The notes under the pieces are model-generated. The model had not been told where the DNA came from and searched no databases. It worked only from the letters and a program-made list of their open reading frames with translations. Of a DNA stretch of 64,000 bases, positions 59,919 to 64,000 are shown piece after piece. The stretch covers positions 248,001 to 312,000 of the forward strand of contig SAXG01000010.1 in assembly GCA_012932865.1 (NCBI GenBank). Reading direction: 5' to 3'. The translations under genes were made by a program, and so were the position numbers. The number at the start of each line of letters is the position of its first letter. Position 1 is the stretch's first letter. This DNA is from Amylostereum areolatum. Lineage: Eukaryota > Basidiomycota > Agaricomycetes > Russulales > Stereaceae.

Positions 59919-61912
59919 ATGCACGCCGTTCTCGCCTTCCTCGACGCCCACCTCCTCGTCCTCTCCTTCTCCGTCATCGCCCTCTATTTTGTCCTCAACG
60001 CGATATATCAACTCGTCTTCTCCCCCCTCTGCGATATCCCCGGTCCCTGGTACGCCGCCGTCTCCAACGTTTGGCTTACAACACACGTTGTCCGCCTCCA
60101 ACAATGCAAGACCATACACGACCTTTTTGAACGCTACGGCCCCGTCGTACGCGTCGGCCCCAACAAGGTCGTCTTCAAGGACCACCTCTCCGCCAAGGCC
60201 GTCTACTTCAACCCCAAGTTCGACAAGAGCACCTACTACAAGAGCCTCCTCACGTGCGTTCAGCGAGCCCCCCTTCCCTTCTATCGCTTCCTTCGCTCAC
60301 GCCTCTCGATAGAAACGAAAACGACCACGCGTCAGTGCTGTTCGACATGCGTATATCCGCCTGGTTTGCTGATTTTCTGCGTTCGTAGCATGACCACTCT
60401 ATCTCACGGCCCCCACGCTGCTCGCAAGAAGGGATATGCCCCTCACTACAACCCCGCCCATCTCGCCCTCTTCCAGCCCGAACTCCATGAGTACACCGTC
60501 GAGCTTGTCGAGGTAAATTGATATCTATTGTCTGGTTGCATGCTCGCTCACCGTGCCCGCCAGGTCTTGGAACGCATCTCCGGAAAGAGCGCTCTCGACT
60601 GTCTTCATCTTTTCCGGCAGTTCATGGTTGACGCCGTCTCCGTCTCTTCCTTTGGCTACCACGTCGGAGCCCTCGCCAAGTGGGCGATCGACGCCGAAGA
60701 CCCCCTTGTCACCGCCATCGGCGACTTCCCCAAGCGTGGTATTCTCGTAAGTGTGTCGCTTCCCCCCTCGTCTCTCTCTCGTTGACACTCTCCACAGCGT
60801 AGCGCTGTCCCCTCCTGGGCGTGGAACCTCATCTGTCGCATCCCTCACAAGCGCCTCCGTCTCCTTTGCGACTCGGACAAGACCATGGCCGAGGTAGACC
60901 TTCCCATGTATTCCGGCCGTTCGTCTGCTGAGCAGGGTCAATGTTTTTCAGTTCGTCAGTGGCCGTGTCTACGAGAACCGGGCGCAGATGAGCAACGACT
61001 CTGACAAAATGCCACTCGTCCAGCGCTTGCTTCGCCACCGTATGGGAGCGTCAAACGATCTCATGTCCGAGCGCAACATCATCTCGGAGCACATGGGCCA
61101 CTTGTGGGTCTGCACCCCCTCTTCGTTCAGGGTCGTACTGACTCGCTACGTCAATTCAGCGTCGCCGCCTGTGACACGACCTCTACCACGCTGGCCTACC
61201 TCTGCTGGGAACTCACTCGCCGCGCTGACATCTCCAAAAAGCTGCAAGCCGAGCTGGATGCCGCCATGCCCAACTCGAAGACGATCCCCGATATCTCCGT
61301 CCTCCAGGAGCTCCCCTACCTGACGGCGTTCATCAAAGAAGGTTCGTAGTTTAGACTCGCGGATGACTCCAATCGTGTTGACGCCCTCGTGTCCAGGCCT
61401 CCGCGTCTACAGCGCTGTCCCCAGCCTCCTCGAGCGCGTCGTGCCTGCCTCGTCGTCTAAGACCGCCTCGTTCCCCGAGTCATTCGACCTCATGGGTTTC
61501 GAGCTTCCCGCGGGCACCATCGTGGCGACGCAGGGATGGTCGATGCATCGCGACCCTGCCGTGTTCCCTTCGCCGGACACGTTCCTCCCGGACCGTTGGT
61601 TGGACGCGTCGCCGGCGGAGCTTGCGACGATGCACCAGTCGATGATGCCGTTTGGGCTCGGCACACGGGTGTGCGGTGGCCAGAACCTTGCGCAGATGAT
61701 CCTTCGCATCACGGTCGCGTCTCTCGTGCGCAACTTTGACATGAAGGCGGCAGCGGAGACGACGGCGAAGAGCATGGAGATCTGCGATTCGTTTGTGAGT
61801 GCACGGTTGTTTCGGTGGACGGGGTTGCTGATTCGGAACGTTGGGCGCGCAGGTCATTTTCCCCGCGGCCATGCGCTGCAGTCTCGTTTTCAACCCGCGC
61901 GAACAACGCTGA
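59919..61912 (+). CDS. cytochrome P450 monooxygenase
   Basis: This is an ER-bound heme-thiolate oxygenase of unknown substrate. Nine exons: 59919-60253, 60313-60330 (18 nt), 60389-60512, 60564-60746, 60798-60893, 60952-61103, 61160-61341, 61397-61794 and 61853-61912. They sum to 1548 nt, 515 aa, exact frame. The N-terminal anchor is LAFLDAHLLVLSFSVIALYF, then the Pro-rich hinge DIPGPWYAAVSN. Helix C is represented by NDHAMTTLSHGPHAARKKGY, the I helix by FVAACDTTSTTLAYL and the ExxR of helix K by IKEGLRVYS. FLPDRW is present, and the heme loop FGLGTRVCGGQNLA holds the axial Cys. The family level cannot be fixed by eye; it is of the fungal class-II type with helix I ACDTT. No redox partner or biosynthetic cluster gene is adjacent. 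Confidence 0.95.
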
Positions 61913-62443
61913 GCGAATGCGATACCCTTTCCACATTTTGCCATGTTCCCGGGTTTTGCGATCAAAATGGACGATGAGTTGCTCTTCGCCGCCTTGAAGT
62001 ACCCTACCACGCTCTTTAATCTTGCGATCCCCTACCTAATGTTGTCGGCCTCTTGCTCTCGCGTTGTGTTTTCATGCTTACCTTGCGATTTGTACTTGCG
62101 GAGGGGGGATGTTTGCCGTGTTGTTGTTGCCACGTCGCGGCCGTTTTCGTGCGGCCTCGGATACCTTTTTCTTTAGCTTATACCCCACTCGAACTCGTTA
62201 ATTTTGGAGGGAGATGCGAAATCTCCTGTACCAGCCCCCGTACACTATGCGCCCCAAGTATGTACTTCTACGGACGGGGGGTAGATGTCATACGGTAATA
62301 TCAGCCCTTGCCATCATTGTATCGACTTGGACGACCGCGCGCGGAGATGAGGAGATGTCAAGATGTCGCGTCGACGTCTGATCGAGCGCGTTGTTCATGC
62401 GATGGCCAGCGTGAACACGTTTCAGTACTGAGCGACCACGACC
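61913..62443. other. intergenic between P450 and AlkB-like gene
   Basis: About 530 bases of P450 3' flank and AlkB-like promoter. Nothing else was recognised. Confidence 0.4.
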
Positions 62444-63608
62444 ATGACCGCTCTCGACATGAACACGAACCCGACTCCCTCGCGCGCTCCGGGCGCGCTC
62501 ACGATTCGCACGGACGTGGACGTGGATCGGGAGGAAGAGGAGGAGGAGGAGGATTGGAGTCCGGATTCGCTGTTCGACGAGCCCATGGAGGCGGAGACGG
62601 AGAGGACGTCGCCGCGCACATCCCCCTCGATTCATACCATCCTGGCCCCTCTCCCTGCCCCGACGCAAGCCCCTCTCCCTGCCCCGACGCAAGCCCCCCC
62701 CCCTGCCCCGACGCAAGCCCCTCCCCCTGCCCCTCCCCCTCGCGCCATCCCGCCGATCCCCAGCGCGCCGGGCGCGCACGAACGGGTCGCGCGCCGGACG
62801 TGTCCGCCGATCCCGGGGCTGTACTTCGATCCCGGGGCGCGGCTCGCGCGGGCGCGGGCGGAGCGGGTGCGGGCGGGGTGCATGCGGGCGTTTTTGGTGG
62901 GGAGGCGGATCGGGCGGATCGGGCGAATCAGGTGAATCAGGTGATGCTTTTTGGGAGGGCGGGGGAGGGGGAGGGCGAGGGCGAGGGGGGAGGGGGAGGG
63001 GGAAGATGAAGAGGGGGAAGGAGGGGAGGGGAAGGGAGGGAATGGAGGGAAAGGGAAGGGGCAGGGGCAGGGGCTGCCGGCGGCGCTGGAGGCGCTCGGG
63101 AGGGAGTTGGCGGGGATGCTGAGGGGGGCGGTGGGGGCGGAGGCGTTCCGGGCCGTGTTCGGGGAGGGGGCGGGGGAGCGGAGGGCGCGGCAGGCGATCG
63201 TGAACCTGTACGCGGTCGGGGAGGGGATCGGGGACCACGTGGATCTCGTGGGACGGTACGGGGAGGGGATCGTGGGGGTGGGCACGGGGAGCGGGTGCGT
63301 GATGCGGTTTTTGAAGGTGCGGGCGGGCGGGGCGGGCGAGGGCGAGGTGGGCGAGGGGGAGGGGGGAGGGGGAGAGGGAGAGGTGGGACGTGTATGTGCC
63401 CGAGGGCGGGATCGTGGCGCTGACGGGCGAGGCGCGGTATCGGTGGACGCACGGGATCGAGGGCCGGGCGGGGGACTGGGTCGAGGCGGAGGAGGGGGGG
63501 GACGGGGAGGGGGAGGGGGGAGCGCGGCCGGTGTGGGTGCCGCGGAAGGCGCGGGTGAGCGTCACGTTTCGGTGGATGCTGCCCGGGGCGGACGTCGTCG
63601 GGGCGTGA
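62444..63608 (+). CDS. AlkB-like 2-oxoglutarate/Fe(II) dioxygenase
   Basis: This is a likely nucleic-acid or protein demethylase of the AlkB superfamily. The C-terminal half is clear. It has AIVNLYAVGEGIGDHVDLVG with the HxD iron ligands, GVGTGSGCVMRFLK, VYVPEGGIVALTGEARYRWT followed by HGIEGR (distal His), and RVSVTFRWMLP with the 2-oxoglutarate-binding Arg. An intron of ~66 G-rich bases joins FLK to RWDVYVPEGG. The N-terminal half begins MTALDMNTNPTPSRAPG. It has a Glu run (EEEEEEEDW) and three LPAPTQAP/PPAPTQAP repeats, then IPGLYFDPGARLARAR and NQVMLFGR. The join of these parts crosses 9-nt repeats (62908-62945) and a very G-rich tract (62955-63065), where frame and splicing cannot be settled by eye. 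The middle of the model is therefore uncertain. Confidence 0.8.
62641..62735. repeat. 24-nt tandem repeat coding LPAPTQAP
   Basis: About 3.5 units of CCTGCCCCGACGCAAGCCCC plus four bases repeat in frame in the N-terminal region of the AlkB-like gene. They give APLPAPTQ/APPPAPTQ units. Confidence 0.85.
62953..63068. repeat. G-rich (GGGA/GGGC)n tract
   Basis: More than 100 bases with dozens of G3-G6 runs on the plus strand lie inside the AlkB-like gene, a strong candidate for G-quadruplex structure. A second such run lies at 63310-63395. Confidence 0.85.
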
Positions 63609-64000
63609 GCGAGCGGGGGACATTATTTAAGTCATTCGGGGGGTCGGGGGTCTCACGCGGGCGGGGCGGGCGGGGAGATTTCGTTCGATTTTCGATTGCG
63701 ATTTCGATTCTATGAGATGTACAGACCGGGGGCGTTCGGGATACATACAACACGACACAGACACGGACACGGACACAGACACAGGCGCGCTTCGTCCACC
63801 TTCTCTCTCGTCGCGATCGCGCAGGGGTACAACCTGCCCCTCCTGCCCTGCCCTGCCCTTCTACTAGTATCCGCTCTCCTTCGCTTCCGCTTCCGCTTCC
63901 CGTCGAGGATGGCGTGGGGCGACGTGTGGACGGTAGGCGATGGTGGGCGATGGGACGGGACGGGACGGGAAGAGGACGAGGGGAGAAGAGGCGGGCAGGC
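63609..64000. other. 3' flank with short microsatellites
   Basis: Contains a GACACG/GACACA hexamer run at about 63751-63785, a CTTCCG hexamer run at about 63879-63900 and GGGAC repeats at about 63951-63970. No coding sequence was recognised to the end of the window. Confidence 0.6.

Noticed and set aside
59446..60312. 288-codon frame overlapping the P450 start
   Set aside because: Ser/Pro-rich, out of phase with the P450, and without motif; the P450 exon has exact phase and a signal anchor.
62288..63565. 425-codon minus-strand frame across the AlkB-like gene
   Set aside because: Pro/Arg runs only, an artefact of G-rich plus-strand DNA; HxD...H motifs are on the plus strand.

Overview
The window is nuclear DNA of a filamentous basidiomycete, most likely a wood-decaying Agaricomycete (Polyporales-like). 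The grounds are: many short GT-AG introns of about 48-65 nt in almost every gene, GC-rich third codon positions, a secreted GH7 cellobiohydrolase, an F-box/leucine-rich gene of the type expanded in mushrooms, and a cytochrome P450 of fungal style. No tRNA, rRNA, CRISPR or intact transposon was seen. About 24 protein genes were modelled by hand from reading frames, splice sites and conserved motifs.

Layout. 0.2-5 kb: ERG10 thiolase (-), ATG10 (-) divergent from ribosomal protein S1 (+), and adenine phosphoribosyltransferase (+). 5-11.4 kb: an EDEM-type GH47 protein with a C-terminal PA domain (-) and a double zinc-ribbon p27-like gene (+) whose last exon lies behind a 1.3 kb intron. 11.9-15.8 kb: an orphan gene with a duplicated exon and an F-box gene. 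17.2-23.7 kb: SSU72 (+), a poly-Q HMG-box factor (-) and SUA5 (-). 24.6-32.4 kb: OPY2 (-), CAF16 (-), a small four-helix membrane protein (+) and the zinc-knuckle TRAMP subunit AIR1/2 (+). 33.1-34.6 kb: GH7 cellobiohydrolase (+). 35.1-49.1 kb: a coiled-coil protein (-) and a 10 kb neurofibromin/IRA RasGAP (-). 50.3-63.6 kb: a three-RRM NGR1/NAM8-type protein (+), RRP7 (-), a mitochondrial-type methionine aminopeptidase (+), a second paralogue of the four-helix membrane protein (+), a P450 (+) and an AlkB-like dioxygenase (+).

Most of the genes are housekeeping or signalling functions with no operon-like logic. They cover sterol/acetoacetyl-CoA supply, autophagy, ribosome structure and biogenesis (S1, RRP7), purine salvage, ER quality control, RNA polymerase II CTD dephosphorylation, tRNA t6A synthesis, osmosensing and Ras down-regulation, nuclear RNA surveillance and N-terminal methionine removal. 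The cellobiohydrolase is the clearest lifestyle gene.

The most striking overall feature is that several strongly conserved genes (APT1, EDEM, SSU72, SUA5 and an orphan gene) each carry one or two extra single bases that break an otherwise perfect frame. A few others seem to lack one base. Neighbours such as ERG10, S1, GH7, CAF16, AIR1, the P450 and MAP1 are flawless. Assembly indels are the simplest explanation, but it needs reads. Other points of interest are an ATG-only first exon in ERG10, four GC-AG introns, 17- and 18-nt micro-exons, a tandem exon-intron duplication, and a gene split by an abnormally long intron holding 19-nt repeats.
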